Origin: Mytilus californianus
Taxonomy: Eukaryota > Mollusca > Bivalvia > Mytilida > Mytilidae
NCBI RefSeq assembly: GCF_021869535.1
Contig: NW_026262668.1
Coordinates: 14,430,348 to 14,494,347, forward strand
Length of the DNA stretch: 64,000 nt
Reading direction: 5' to 3'
The position numbers were made by a program, and so were the translations under genes. Below, piece after piece: positions 1-12,429 of this stretch (within the stretch, counting starts at the first letter, position 1; each line of letters opens with the position of its first letter). The notes under the pieces are model-generated. The model ran no database searches, was not told where the DNA came from, and was given only the letters and a program-made list of their open reading frames with translations.

Positions 1-764
1 AATTCAAAGCTAGCACTAGGTAATTATACTTCATGTTTTTTTATAAACCATACAAACACTTTTAACAACTGAATAATATTGGGACAAAAACATCCAGCTC
101 AAGGTTCCAATATTGACAATAGTGTCCATCAGATACAAATTTATATTCTCCCCAATCTTCTCAAGATTCCATCCAGTTTCACCAGGCACTTCCTACAGGC
201 CTGTACACAAGGGTAGTGAGAGGTGTGCAAACGCACCCCAATTTCTGATGTAAGATTAGTTATTGTACAGTTAGATATCCTACGCAGCTGGTAAATTGAC
301 ACATTGTCAGTTATTAGCTATAGTTGTTAATTTCTGTGTCATTTGTCTAGATCTCATGTGAAAATTTGTTTCATTGGCTATCATACCACATCTTTTTTAA
401 TTTATTTTTACCACAGCCTATGCATAGAGTTGTAAAGTAACTTTATTAGTCTGAACGAGGCATTTGAGGTGGAAATAGAGTATGTTGAAGCCTCACAGCA
501 AACCATTTAGTTTTCCAACTGTTATACTGAAAAATGGGTGATCCTTAATCAATGTCTTACAGCATAAAATCCCAGAACTATTTTCATGATCTTCATCTAC
601 CAAATATTGACCTTTGCTTATATAATATTATATATATTTAGAGTTGTAAGACAGAATTACAGTTGTATATATGTACACATGTCAATAATGTGATTGCGAT
701 ACTTTTTTTGTGATTGGTCTCAATACATGTATATTATGTTTTAACAAAAATTAAAATATTTCAG
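1..764. other. Noncoding flank with a degenerate dispersed-repeat tail
   Basis: I see no coding segment here. Positions 297-402 are a degenerate copy of a mussel dispersed repeat whose 3' end reads '...ggctatcataccacatctt'. Better copies lie at 26480-26998, 44484-44595 and 52095-52258. The rest is AT-rich sequence, presumably intron of the decayed transposase gene that resumes at 765. Confidence 0.5.
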
Positions 765-948
765 CCATGGTACACACAGGAATGGGCCCGGTTCAAGTGA
801 ACGGACTGCTAGCAACTTTGAATTTACCGCCATTGTTCCATCCACTCTGAAGAGAAGAGAACATAGAATAGACACAACTCTGGAGACCATCGCCAAAAAG
901 TCTTGTCTAGATGCCCAAAAGGAAGAAATTGGGAAGGGAAATGTAAAG
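765..948 (+). pseudogene. Mutator-like pseudogene, exon a
   Basis: The acceptor is 'atttcag' at 758-764 and the donor 'gtacaa' at 949. The translation MVHTGMGPVQVNGLLATLNL is followed after a one-base frameshift near 832 by LKRREHRIDTTLE and ending GKGNVK. This matches the part of the family just before the transposase core. The exon ends in phase 0. Confidence 0.75.
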
Positions 949-1340
949 GTACAAAAAATTAATTCTGTGAATATATCCTTATGTACTGACCATTTAACCT
1001 GAAAGAGGTGTGTGTGTGTGGAGGGGGGCTTGGGGAACGTTACCCTTTGTCTGTCGGTACAAAATTGGTTTTAGTTTGCCTAAATTGTCAGAATGTTTTG
1101 AAACTTATATACAATGCTTATTACCGCAAATACAGATTTAGTTCAAATTTGGGTACCGTCAATGTTGTTGTTCTCGTGTTGTTTCCCTTTTTACCTGAAA
1201 AACTGCTGAATTGGGTTTCCATTCTATTCATTTAGTTTGCCTCAACCTAATGTTTTGAAACTTAAACACAATGTATAGTACATTAAGTTAATTAAAATTG
1301 TTTAGCACATATGAGTATGATTTGGATAATTTCTTTAAAG

Positions 1341-1407
1341 GTTGAAGTTAGTTTTGATGGTGGATGGCAAACAAGAGGTACAGGATGGAAATATGATAGT
1401 AGTACAG
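1341..1407 (+). pseudogene. Mutator-like pseudogene, exon b (SFDGGW block)
   Basis: This 67-bp exon lies between 'ttctttaaag' and 'gtgaga'. It reads VEVSFDGGWQTRGTG and ends SST plus one base. The conserved 'S-[FY]-D-x-G-W' signature carries the first acidic residue of the transposase core. The exon itself is free of stops. Confidence 0.75.
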
Positions 1408-2170
1408 GTGAGATTTTTTAAATAGGCTCATTTCAGTCCGTGTATTGATTCAAGGTCTGTGCATTGTTCTTGACGCCCGTACCGAATCAATAACGGGCCA
1501 ATATAGAATCAGCAAGATCGTAACACTTTTATCAAATAATCCAAACAGTACATATGACTGGTCAGTATGGCCAGTCTGTATGACAGGAAGTAGATACAGC
1601 CCATCTATTTAGGGCCAGTCCACCAAATATGACATGAAGTAGATAAAGTTGGTTCGTACATAAAACACTTATTCTAATGGGATGATTATGGTATACCCCT
1701 GTCCGCCCGTCTTCAACACTTCGTATTATAACTCAAAAATGCTTTCATCAATTCTCATGAAACTTTCGTGAATGGTTTATATCTATTGAAGACAGCCCCC
1801 TTTCATTTATTTTAAAATTTTGATTTTGCATTTTTTAGTTTTTTTTCTTAAGAAAGGGGGGTTGTTTTCCGTTGTTCAGACAAAAACTCCAGAGCGCTAT
1901 ATGCAATTGCCCTCAAATTTTGGTGAATTGTTTACATCAATGGTCCTAAGCTCCCTTTTAGGTGAGGCTGACATAATATGTCTTTTGCAAAAGTATTTTT
2001 TACATGCCAGGATATTCAGAATCACAGTGCATGGTTTCCTGTCTACTCTATAATAACACCACAGACAAGCTGTTTTAAACAACATTGCTGTATTAAGATC
2101 AATTTGGATTTTATATCAAAAATTAAAATTATAAAATGGGTTTTTCTCAGTGACTAATGTCAAATGTTAT

Positions 2171-3950
2171 TGTCTCGCCTGCGAAGAAAGTCGCAGAATG
2201 CGAGACATAGGTATTACTATCCGACAGCGGCAGCGTAAACTATTTGTATAAAGCTTTATATATCAGAAGGTAGAAGACCTGGATGCTTTATATCTGGCAT
2301 ACATTAATACCTTATGTTACGAATGTTCCGTCATTCATATGTCCATTGTCATTGACCTCAATTTCATGGTTCAGCTACTGCTTGAAAAAAAAAATGAGTT
2401 TTTTTGTCATGTGAATTTTTCACTTATTATGAGTAATATGATACCTATATTTGGTATATAAGTTTCTTGCAAAGTCTACAAGTCCGTCAGACTGAGTTCA
2501 CCTGACCTCGACCTCATTTCATGGATCAGTGATCAAGGTTAAGGTTCCATGATTAGGTCCGTTTCTCAAATACTTTAAGCAGTAGGTCAATTATATTTGG
2601 TGTATGGAATGATTGTTATAGGTACATGTCAGTCTGGTAGGTTCCATCTGACCTTGATCTCATTTTCATGGTTCATTGGTCAATGTTAATGTTTTTGTGT
2701 TTTTGTCTGTTTTTCAAGTACTGTAAGCAATAGGTCAACTATATTTTGTGTATGGAATGATTGTTAGGTGTACATGTCTGTCTAGCAGGTATCATCTGAC
2801 CCTGACCTCATTTTCATGGTTCTTTGGGCAATGTTAAGTTTTTGTGTTTTTGTCTGTTTTTTCAGTACTATAAGCAATAGGTCAACTATATTTGGTGTAT
2901 GAAATGATTGTAAGGTGTACACGTCTGCCTGGCAGGTATCATCTGACCTCGACCTCATTTTCATCGTTCAATGATCAATGTTAAGCTTTTGTGTTTTGGT
3001 CTTTTTTTTAAATACTAACAGCAATAGGTCAGCTATATTTGGTGTATGGGATAATTGTTCAGTGAACATGTCTGTCTGGCAGGTATCATCAGACCTTGAC
3101 CTTATTTTCATGGTTCATTGTTCAATGTTAAGGTTCCATGATTAGGTCCGTTTCTCAAATACTTTAAGCAGTAGGTCAATTATATTTGGTGTATGGAATG
3201 ATTGTTATAGGTACATGTCAGTCTGGTAGGTTCCATCTGACCTTGACCTCATTTTCATGGTTCATTGGTCAATGTTAATGTTTTTGTGTTTTTGTCTGTT
3301 TTTCAAGTACTGTAAGCAATAGGTCAACTATATTTTGTGTATGGAATGATTGTTAGGTGTACATGTCTGTCTAGCAGGTATCATCTGACCCTGACCTCAT
3401 TTTCATGGTTCTTTGGGCAATGTTAAGTTTTTGTGTTTTTGTCTGTTTTTTCAGTACTATAAGCAATAGGTCAACTATATTTGGTGTATGAAATGATTGT
3501 AAGGTGTACACGTCTGCCTGGCAGGTATCATCTGACCTCGACCTCATTTTCATCGTTCAATGATCAATGTTAAGCTTTTGTGTTTTGGTCTGTTTTTTAA
3601 AAACTAACAGCAATAGGTCAGCTATATTTGGTGTATGGGATAATTGTTCAGTGAACATGTCTGTCTGGCAGGTATCATCAGACCTTGACTTTATTTTCAT
3701 GGTTCATTGTTCAATGTTAAGTTTTTGTGTTTTGGTCTGTTTTTCAATGAATAAGCATACACAATAGGTCAACTACATTTGGTGTATGAAAAATGGTAAG
3801 GTGTATATGTCTGTCTGACACCATTTTTCTGACCTTTACTTCATTATCATAGATCTTTAAAAATGTGAAGTTTCTGTAATGCTTTTAGTAAAACCTTTAT
3901 CTTTATGATTTTCAACACAAAAATCAGTGGTCATTAAAGCAGGCGACACA
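2171..3950 (+). mobile_element. Non-autonomous element with short TIRs and a tandem-repeat core (pearl/Helitron-like)
   Basis: The left end TGTCTCGCCTGC (2171-2182) is the inverted complement, with one mismatch, of the right end GCAGGCGACACA (3939-3950). The left end continues into a strong hairpin at 2171-2208. The core is a tandem array of roughly 147-bp monomers. Short structured ends around tandem repeats are typical of bivalve 'pearl' elements, now usually regarded as Helitron-like; assigning this copy to that class is inference. It has no coding capacity and no clear target duplication. It sits in the intron between pseudogene exons b and c. Confidence 0.65.
2542..3800 (+). repeat. 147-bp tandem monomers in a 589-bp higher-order unit
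   Basis: The phrase 'aggtcaactatattt' and its variants recur at 2584, 2733, 2880, 3027, 3174, 3322, 3469, 3616 and 3767, giving spacings of 147-151 bp. The four-monomer block starting at 2542 is repeated almost without change from 3131, a shift of 589 bp. The small ORFs in this stretch are identical for that reason and are not genes. Confidence 0.9.
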
Positions 3951-4037
3951 TTTCATGGTGTACACTCTCGTTGATAAATTAATTTATTCATTTGTGTAAA
4001 GTGTAACCAAAATATGAAATAAGCCATTGAATTTCAG

Positions 4038-4559
4038 GCCATGGATCTATGATTGGAAGAGAAACCGGACCAAATTCTGCATTTCTCCCTTGGGAGTATA
4101 TCTTGCCACATATGCAGTCTTCATCAAAACAGTGATGCTGTACCGGAACATGAGTGTGCAAGAAACTGGGAGGGATCTAGCAAAGCAATGGAGCCAGATA
4201 TGGCAATATCTATGGTCAAAGATTGACAGGATTCAGGTTGTCAAATAGATGTTATCCATAGGGATAATGACTCCACTACTGCATATCATCTGTTTTCCTA
4301 CTAATGTGAAAAAAGATGACAGCAACCATACAAAGAAGGGAATAACAAATCAAAATTGTACAAATTGAGCCAGAAGTATAAAGTTTTAAAACAGTCAAAT
4401 GTAATAACTTACATTGGAAGATGCTTTATGTATGCTATAAAACAGACAAAAGACCCAGAGAATTTAGGAGCATCACTTGACATCATTGTTCTACATTTGT
4501 ATGGTGACCAATGCAAATGTTACCTGGTGCAGTTATCGCAATAATCCTTCACAGTTCAG
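4038..4559 (+). pseudogene. Mutator-like pseudogene, exon c (transposase core)
   Basis: It starts after 'atttcag' and ends before 'gtgtgta'. The reading frames in order are GHGSMIGRETGPNSAF; VPEHECARNWEGSSKAMEPD followed by MAISMVKD, a TGA, then VIHRDNDSTTAYH (catalytic-acid block); and KLSQKYKVLKQSNVITYIGR running to HLYGDQCK and TWCSYRNNP. At least three frame changes are needed to read through, so no transposase can be made. Confidence 0.78.
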
Positions 4560-5454
4560 GTGTGTATTATATAAATAAATTTAAGATTTAAATGTACCCC
4601 TAGCAGACAAAACTGGGGGTTACTTATAAATCAACATTTCTGATTATCTTTGACAGCTGAAGTGTTAGACAAGAAGAAGGAAAATCAATTAACAAAAATA
4701 ATCCTGGTGACAAGAAAAACACACAAAGACAAACAAGATACATTCGACACTGAAAACTAAACACAAATGAGAAACATGCACTCCTAAAACTAAAAAACTT
4801 TCACAAAATATGGCCCTTATCTACATATGATGGTTGAGCAGTGTCTGTTTGAGTGTTTCTTTTATGTCAAATATATATATTGAGAAATCAGAATAAATAT
4901 ATACTGCATTATGCATACAGTAGATCTGGTTTAAACAAGAATTGGAGAATAGGGTTGGATAAGACAATTTCAGTCCAAATCAGAATGAAACAGTCATGTT
5001 GGTTTTGCACATGTATTTGAAAAGAGTATGACTCAAAATAAAATATTTGTAGCTCATCAATAATAGTTACACCTTGTTAGTGTATTACTATTAGTACTGA
5101 TTATTCATGACATACTTGCCACTGGACGTTAAGCAACCAACAATCAATCAATATGTTTATACACATAAAGTCATAGTATGACTCAAGTCAACAACACATT
5201 AGTCAGGTCAAACAAAGTCACCACTAAATTATCTTACATAAGTGATATTGCCTCTTTCGTTGATTGCCAATCATACTTTTAATGTGTAGTATCAAATAAT
5301 ACAAAAATATTATTAGACGCAACAAACCCAAAGGCAGAGCATTGCAAGCATGATTTATGCGTGGTATCATGTATTATGATGATTTTGATGAAAAAAAATA
5401 TATATCTATATTCATGTGTTAAGATTTTAATTTTTATCATTATTTTTTTTATAG

Positions 5455-5625
5455 ATACCGCAGTCTACCTGATGGTAAGCCGCTGATATGTCCAAACCTT
5501 TAGAATGATCTTTAGGGAATTATACACAATCTAAAGGATAGAGCTGTTTCATTAACAAACTTATGATCTACCCAGGCAAATGAGAATTTTAATTTCATTG
5601 TCTCAACAAAAGCACCAAAGAACAA
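5455..5625 (+). pseudogene. Mutator-like pseudogene, exon d (YRSLPDGKPL block)
   Basis: The acceptor is 'ttttatag' and the donor 'gtaaga'. The exon opens RYRSLPDGKPLICPNL and ends ANENFNFIVSTKAPKNK, both conserved positions of the family. Stops in between mark the decay. An exon normally following this one was not found before 8011. Confidence 0.72.
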
Positions 5626-8010
5626 GTAAGATATCTTCATATTGAATATGAAAAAGAACATTTATGGGGCAATGGAACAAAGACATTACATATTCACAAA
5701 ATATACAAAAAGAATAAGGAGCTCATCACGTGATATTCAACGGATGAGGAATAACCCAATTACCAACAGATATGCAATTTTTTTAAGATCAAAATACTTT
5801 AGTTTGCCCTTCGTTGACCCATAGTTTTAAGTATAGGTTGGTAGGAAGGTGAATTATTTTAATATTTTAAAACATAGGTATTGTTATATTGGTATATTGT
5901 TTATGACCCGTCCGTCCGATCCATGTGTCATAGCATGTTGTCGTCTGGATAGTGCCTTCATTTTTACGTCGGATTTCCATGAAACTTTGTGAAGCTGTTA
6001 GGACCAATAACAGCTTAGATGAGATTGATTTTAAGTTAAATCTGTCAAGGGGGATCAATTTTTTTGGAGAAGGACTAGATAAAAAAAAATCACTGATTTT
6101 TGCTCGTCGCCTGGATAGGGCGTTCATATTTTGTCGGATTACCATGAAACTTTAGAAAGTTGTATGTAACATTAACAGCTTGAATTAAGCAGTAATTTGC
6201 TGATTACTTTGTTTTTGCTAATTTTAGCCGATCGAAGGCTTTGGAAAATAGGAAACATATCATAATGACATTTATAAAGGGCTGTTCCTGATTTAATCAC
6301 ACAGGAGATAGGGAGGCACATTGTAGAATTACCAATTACCCATAAAATATAATTTCTCAAATTCAATTTGAATGTAAATTAAGAGGACAAACACAATCAT
6401 TTTATTAATTCAAGTGCCTTCCTACCCCCAGTTTGATTATTTCTGGAATAGCCCTTAGAATGGAGATAACTGTATTGACTATTATATTTTAAGCATGGCC
6501 TACGCAAAACTTGGTTTTAATGTCACAGATAGCCATTTACATTACATAGCACAGCTACACGTTGCTAGGTAAAGTCAATTTTTTACGTAGGCCAAGCTTA
6601 AAATACAATATAGTTATCTCCTAATTTAAATGCACAATAACCCTTTTATATTAATCCTCCAAATACCAGTTCCCTTGATGTATGACCTTCAACTTTAGTA
6701 TCCACAGGTCATTTGGATCCAGCAAATCACTGACAGGGAGAATTTCGGCATCAATATTACAGAAGAATGAAGGCCGCAAATAATTAACAAAGGTTTGTTT
6801 ATAAATATTTTTTAACTTTGACTTTTGCATCATGTAAGGAACATGTGTGGCTTCTTTTTATAAGCTCTGCAGATCCAACATTATTAGCTCATCTGGACCA
6901 TATGTACATGAAAGCTATTTCTTTCACTTGACATATGTCGTAAACATTTTAAAAAATCACTCAGTCCTGTTTTTGTTTGAAAGCACAACTCCTCTGAAAC
7001 CACAAAGCAGAGTTTAGATCATGTTCTGTGGTTTTCATTCAGTGCACTCATAGACCAGTTTGAACGTTGGTTTCAATTTAGACTTGTTTAAGAACAAATG
7101 ATTAAATTTTTTATACAAATGCAAATAGGCCAATTTCAGGATGTAATATGTAGATGGTAATATCCATAGGAAATCATGATTCAATGTTTTTCTAGGAGTT
7201 ATGTCCATTTGCACTTATAAATTCTGGTTATGATATATACTACTGCAACAGTTTGTCAGGGTAATAGTTTCTAAAACCACAAAACATAATAGCATGAAAC
7301 TTTGTAGATAATAAAGCCTAACTATGTAGATTTGCATCTCCATAAGAATTGTTTATCAGTTGACTTTTGTAGGAGTTATTAGCGTTTGATCTTAGTATAT
7401 GAAAAAGAATAAATATGGGTCAATGGCACAAGACATCAGCAACTCAATAAATGTATTACAAAAAGAAATCCAGTGCTTACCACATGAACTTCAATGGAGC
7501 AGTAATAACCCACTTACATGCAGCTAGCTCTGGATGGCCCAAAACACAAGAAAAAAACAATAATAGCCAAGGGGACAACAAAATGTCCAAATACATAATT
7601 TTAAAATAAAAGGCTAAATAAGACAAGGACACACCAATGACCAAAATACTCATAACTAAGGTCAGGCACACACTAATGTGATGGGGTTACACTGAATTTT
7701 GTAGGATACAAACCATCCCCTAAGCATGGTCAGAGATAAAAAAAGAAAAATACAAAAAGTACACATAGTAAAAATTTATACTAAATGTATCCAGCCAAAA
7801 AAAGGAAGCGCCCCATAACAATACAAAAAAGGTGTTTCAAAAAAGAGTGCTCGCAGTGACTGAAAGCTAGCTACAAGTAGAAAAGATCAGTCCTTGAAAC
7901 TGCCAATTTAGAAAATCTGGTCTTGCACTCTTACACCTTACATTTAGATTTTAAATATCCTATCATTGATTTATAAATTGAAATGGAATCAATTCTATGT
8001 CTTTTCATAG
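5626..8010. other. Intron-like stretch of pseudogene with diverged repeats
   Basis: It holds a diverged two-unit repeat around 'ccatgaaacttt' (5870-6185), a foldback MITE (6462-6621) and a degenerate copy from about 6884 of the repeat that begins 'agctcatctgg'. I see nothing interpretable from about 7120 to 8010. Confidence 0.5.
6462..6621. mobile_element. 160-bp foldback MITE
   Basis: The left arm starting GGAGATAACTGTATTGACTA is mirrored by the right arm ending in GTTATCTCC. About 45 bp on each side pair, including 'aagcatggcctacg' with 'cgtaggccaagctt'. It has no coding capacity, and no target duplication could be fixed. Confidence 0.75.
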
Positions 8011-8815
8011 GTTAACAAAGCCGAAGGACTATCTTCAGGTGAATTCACTTTGTTTATGGCAATTAAAACTGCTGCCAAAAGAAAGGTCAAAAAAAGCTAA
8101 ACAGATGACCATCCTAGCAGAGAGAAAACGTATGGTTAAAAAGATAAAAAAAAAAACGAAAAGAAGCTACAAAGGAAGTTTTCGAAGGCGTCACATATTC
8201 AACAGCTGCTGAATTAAATACAGACAGCAGAAATTCCCCACAAGTTGACACTGCTTTCTGAAATTTGCTTTACATATGTCTTTTTTGACACTGAAACAAC
8301 TGGCAGAGGCAGAAATAGTGACATTTTGCAGATAGCAGCTGGTAATGACTTTAATGTTTATGCTCAGATACGTTTTCTTTTCAGGTTTTTAGTTTTGTTG
8401 ACACTCTGAAAATTTCCAAAATCTTCCAAAAGTCTGATGTTTGCAACTACAAGCAGGAAAATCTGGTCAATAAACTACTCACCAACTGCACGTATCAAGC
8501 TCATGATGCGAAAGAAGATGTAAGGGTGTTGCCTATTTTTTTTTACCGAAAAAATACAGAAGGAAGTCCTTGATGAAGACCTTTTTTACATACGCTATCA
8601 TGAGGTGAAGGAGAAATATGATAAAATGTTACAACAGAAATGTATATCATGAGTAGCAGTGACAAAGTTGGCCAGAAATGGTGTCTCTCCACTTCATCTT
8701 CAATAAGCGCATGCCAGAAACTCTGGTTTAAAATTATTATTAAATGACATGCATATACGATTAACAAACGAGAACTTAACATCTCTGATTAGTTTTCAGG
8801 AGAAAGAAGAGTGAA
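8011..8815 (+). pseudogene. Mutator-like pseudogene, exon e (basic linker and DEDDh exonuclease)
   Basis: After 'cttttcatag' one frame gives VNKAEGLSSGEFTLFMA and a lysine-rich linker. This is followed by ATKEVFEGVTYSTAAEL, then FFDTETTGRGRNSDILQIAA (Exo I motif, D and E present), SFVDTLKISKIFQKSD and HDAKEDVRVL (Exo III, H and D present). The C-terminal block is KLARNGVSPLHL...MHIRLTNENLTSLI. The Exo II segment is absent, so this is a deletion derivative. Frameshifts and stops are present. Confidence 0.75.
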
Positions 8816-8827
8816 TTTCACATTGTT

Positions 8828-9290
8828 AGCTCACCTGGCCTGAAAGGCCCAGTGAGCTTTTCTCATCACTTTACGTCCGTCGTCATCGTCCGAAGTCGTC
8901 AACCAACATGGCCGCCGTGGCTAAAAATAGAACATAGGGGTAAAATGCAGTTTTTGGCTTATATCTCTGAAACTGTAAACAGCAATAATCTTCAGCAAAG
9001 TAGGATCTACAAATAAATCAACATGACAAAAATTGCCAATTGACCCTTTAAGGAGTTATCGCCATTTATAGTCAATTTATAACAATTTTTCGTAAATTTT
9101 TGTAATCTTTTACAAATTAAAATCTTCTTCTCTCAAACTACATAGACAAATACAATTTTTAATATGATAAATGTTTTGAAAGCAATTAAAATCAAACGAA
9201 AGATTAGATTTTCATCCACAGATTACCTTAAAAAAGTATTATGGTTGTATTGTCTCATGCATCAATTGTAAACAAAAATATTAGGTATAC
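8828..9290 (+). repeat. Dispersed mussel repeat starting with an AGCTCACCTGGCC hairpin
   Basis: It begins AGCTCACCTGGCC, then TGAA, then AGGCCCAGTGAGCT, a near-perfect 31-base palindrome (8828-8858). The body includes 'catggccgccgtggctaaaa'. I recognise this opening and body as a common bivalve dispersed repeat, but its class is not known to me. Confidence 0.65.
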
Positions 9291-9554
9291 ATTAGTATAG
9301 ATTTGTACAATAGTTATATTTTTACTGTTTCTTGGCTTTTTGGGACTGTGCAATATTTATCTAGGGGTGGGGCCGTTGCAAACATGGACGAGGCTAAGTT
9401 TTTTTCTTACAAATGATATGTGGGGCGATACTTTTTTTAATAATATTTTGGCAGGGCGCAAACATAAATAAAATTGTCAACTGCGTCATAGATATTTTTC
9501 AAACAAAGTAGCAGAAATTATATCCTTATCTGAGAGAAATATTGTGTAATGATA

Positions 9555-9705
9555 TGAAGGCGTGACAGTAATAGGAACATAAGTATGATGTTATCAGGGC
9601 TTGACAGTTATAGCAACATGGGTGTGATGTTATCAGGGTGCGACATTTATAGGAACTTGGGTATGATGTTATCGGGGCGTGACAGATATAGGAACATCTG
9701 TATTT
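9555..9705 (+). repeat. 39-bp minisatellite, four copies
   Basis: The unit containing 'gtgacagttataggaacat' and 'atgatgttatcaggg' recurs at 9561, 9600, 9640 and 9678. A 65-residue reading frame over it only reflects the repeat. Confidence 0.85.
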
Positions 9706-10040
9706 ATGACGATCTAATGGATTTTTTGGACTTGCTTATATCCTATTGTTATTTCTTCTTTGAATTTACATTGTTCATGTAAAGATAATTATTTTTAAAA
9801 GATGTAAAAAAAATTACACTTCAATTTCATTGTTCTTCTTTGAGTATATAAGTTTTGCACTGACAATTCAGCCTGAAGGGGAAGGCCATGGTGCTACATT
9901 TGAAAAAAAATGACGAATTCTCCCTTAAAAGTTTTATGGTCGCCCCTTCTGAAAGTTTGACAATTTTTCACTTTATAAAATTCCATCTAAACTTGCATAA
10001 ATCCTGTAATCACCAACACAATCACCAACATATATTTCTA
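9706..10040. other. Unannotated spacer
   Basis: AT-rich sequence; I see no gene, repeat unit or signal in it. Confidence 0.4.
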
Positions 10041-10770
10041 TTTAAGACAGACAGCTAGATACCATAAACATACAATGTATACACAGGCCAGAGTCGGAGC
10101 TTGATTTGCTATCTGATATAAAAACTAAACTGACGAAAAAAGGTCATTTATTCAAAATCATAAAATGCAAAAAATACATTTTGCAAATAAAACATTTGAC
10201 ATAAAAGTTCATATTTAATATGAAATAATAATACATAATTAATACGAAATTACATCAACTAATATATTAATTGAATAAATGACAAAGAATAGCAAAGGTG
10301 GGGAGAAAAATCTGCCCCACAAATAAACATATATATATACATATCTACTTCAAAAGATAAAATTAAGGGAGGTATGTGGGTGGAAATTTTTAACAAATTG
10401 TTTGATAAGAATCACAAGTTAACACATCAAATGCTGATGAGAAAAGGAAGTGACCACAACGCACTTACACGTGATCTCGTGCTGACCCCGAAAGATCAGT
10501 GACCAATAAGAAAATGTAATCCAATCATGCACTGGTCATAAGTGAAATTTCTCTGCACGTGAAAACATGTTATCTAATTTCAACAATTTATCGTTTGATT
10601 AAGTAGGACACTCTGACCCTTTGACCAGACTAGAGACATCATAAATTTACAGTATAAATAGCTCACTCTTTATTTAAGTCTTAGTAATAAACAATTAAAA
10701 CAGAATTATCTTCTCTGCTGTCTTAGATTATTTTATTCAGCTTTATTTTCAATTAGCAAATAAAATTGGT
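10041..10770 (+). mobile_element. Short (730-bp) unit of a head-to-tail element pair
   Basis: Its first 225 bp (10041-10265, starting TTTAAGACAGACAGC) match the first 225 bp of the next unit (10771-10995). Its last 387 bp (10384-10770) match the last 387 bp of that unit (15300-15686). The join between the units is exact to the base. The 5' motif TTTAAGACAG recurs inverted as CTGTCTTA near the 3' end (10717-10725). This asymmetric arrangement is known for Helentron/DINE-like elements. It is noncoding; a TATA-like 'agtataaatagctc' lies in the 3' block. Confidence 0.7.
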
Positions 10771-12429
10771 TTTAAGACAGACAGCTAGATACTATAAACA
10801 TACAATGTATACACAGGCCAGAGTCGGAGCTTGATTTGCTATATGATATAAAAACTAAACTGACGAAAAAAGGTCATTTATTCAAAATCATAAAATGCTA
10901 AAAATACATTTTGCAAATAAAACATTTGACATAAAAGTTCATATTTAATATGAAATAATAATACATAATTAATACGAAATTACATCAACTAATATCATAT
11001 CAATTGAATACAATTTATATATAACTTGAAAAAATTACGAGCATGACATTCACATACATGTACACCAAAAAATAACACTTTATTTTTGTAAAACGTTTCC
11101 ACATTGAGCAGAAAAATTAAAAGTTCATATGATTATATACCAAGATATTACTTTAAATTATCTCTTACTGATAAAAATGATTAAAGGTGTAAATCTTATT
11201 CCGGTCAGGACCACAGCAATAAAATTACAATATAATCGTCGTTAAGTATATGTTTCAGAATTCATAAATCGTCTTACATCTAGACATTTAAGAATAGTAT
11301 CCTCTAAATATTTTAGTACGGACAATTAGTACATTAATTAACCGAAACTTTATCTTTTATCTTAAATCTTCACACAAAATAGAAGTACAGAATAGAGATC
11401 ATGAGCAACTGATTCTCATACTACACTTGACATTTTTCAATCAAAATTGTATAAAGATCATAGATTTATTAAATTTCTTAAGGAAAGAGTTTTTAAATTG
11501 AAATTAGTAAATAAATATCTAGTGTAGACCTTTTTAGCTCACAGTTATTTTTGTTATTATTGATATGAGATTTTAGAAATATTTTGCTTAACTCATGATT
11601 CGGTAAAAAGTTAAGCTTTAGTCATAATCTTGAATATGCAGCTTTTAGAAATTTAATGACTGGTGAATACCACCATTCAATATTAATAGTAATAATTTAT
11701 ATCGATAATACCACAATAAAATAACGGGAATCCACCAAAATTACTTATCCAGCACTGATAAGCTTGGGGACTTTTAATTTACACTTCAAATATACTTAAT
11801 ATCCATCGGGAATTTGATTTTTCTATTGAAAAAAAAAATAATAATAATAATAATGAAAATAAATAAATAAATATATAAAATAAAAAGATTGCTATACAAA
11901 AAAATAAATTCATATTTATTTTCTTCCTGGCATGCTACAGAACTTATTCTGAACATACTGATATTCCAATGCAATACATTTTAAAAGGTTTATATTGTAT
12001 ATGGTCGTAATAAAGTAATAAAGTTGTAAAATGAAAAATATCTTTGAAATAATATTCCAGCTTTTAGTGATTTTTCGTATAATTTTTATTTACCTTGCGA
12101 TGAACATGATGAAAGTTAAATGATGTAAATTTTAACTGAGTAAATATTTATAACTTATGACACATACTCTAAATTTTACCTCTAAAGACCATAGCATTTA
12201 GTACATCATTGGGATAAACCATAAAGTCCTTTTATATATATGTATATATATATAATTTGAATAATTACGAATTTGAATTTAATAGGCAACATTAAAAACC
12301 ATAACATGATTTACGAACAATTCATGTATACATACAGGAGGTTAAACCGAGCCATAAAATTTAAACAAACAATTTAATAGTAGCCTATCAAATGTCCACA
12401 TTGACATTCTGAATAATGTGTAAAAACAG

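Larger units (their letters stand above)
765..8815 (+). pseudogene. Decayed Mutator-like transposase / DEDDh exonuclease gene, five recognisable exons
   Basis: Five exon-like blocks (765-948, 1341-1407, 4038-4559, 5455-5625, 8011-8815) translate in order into the Mutator-like transposase family of metazoans, followed by a DEDDh 3'-5' exonuclease domain. Landmarks are SFDGGWQTRG, GHGSMIGRETG, NWEGSSKAMEPDMA, RDNDSTT, YRSLPDGKPL, a domain starting FFDTETTG and ending HDAKEDV, and a C-terminal KLARNGVSPLHL block. The first two introns are bounded by GT-AG with compatible phases (NVK|VEV; ST-G|GHG). Several frameshifts and stops interrupt the blocks: one at 832, others in 4038-4559, an in-frame TGA after MAISMVKD, and one near 8060. 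The exonuclease lacks its middle (Exo II) part. The exon normally joining blocks 4 and 5 is missing, because the phases do not match. It is a multi-exon genomic copy that decayed in place, not a processed pseudogene. The family assignment rests on recalled patterns. Confidence 0.8.

Noticed and set aside
2782..3553. Two identical 60-residue minus-strand ORFs
   Set aside because: They are the same frame in the duplicated 589-bp satellite block, not a gene family.
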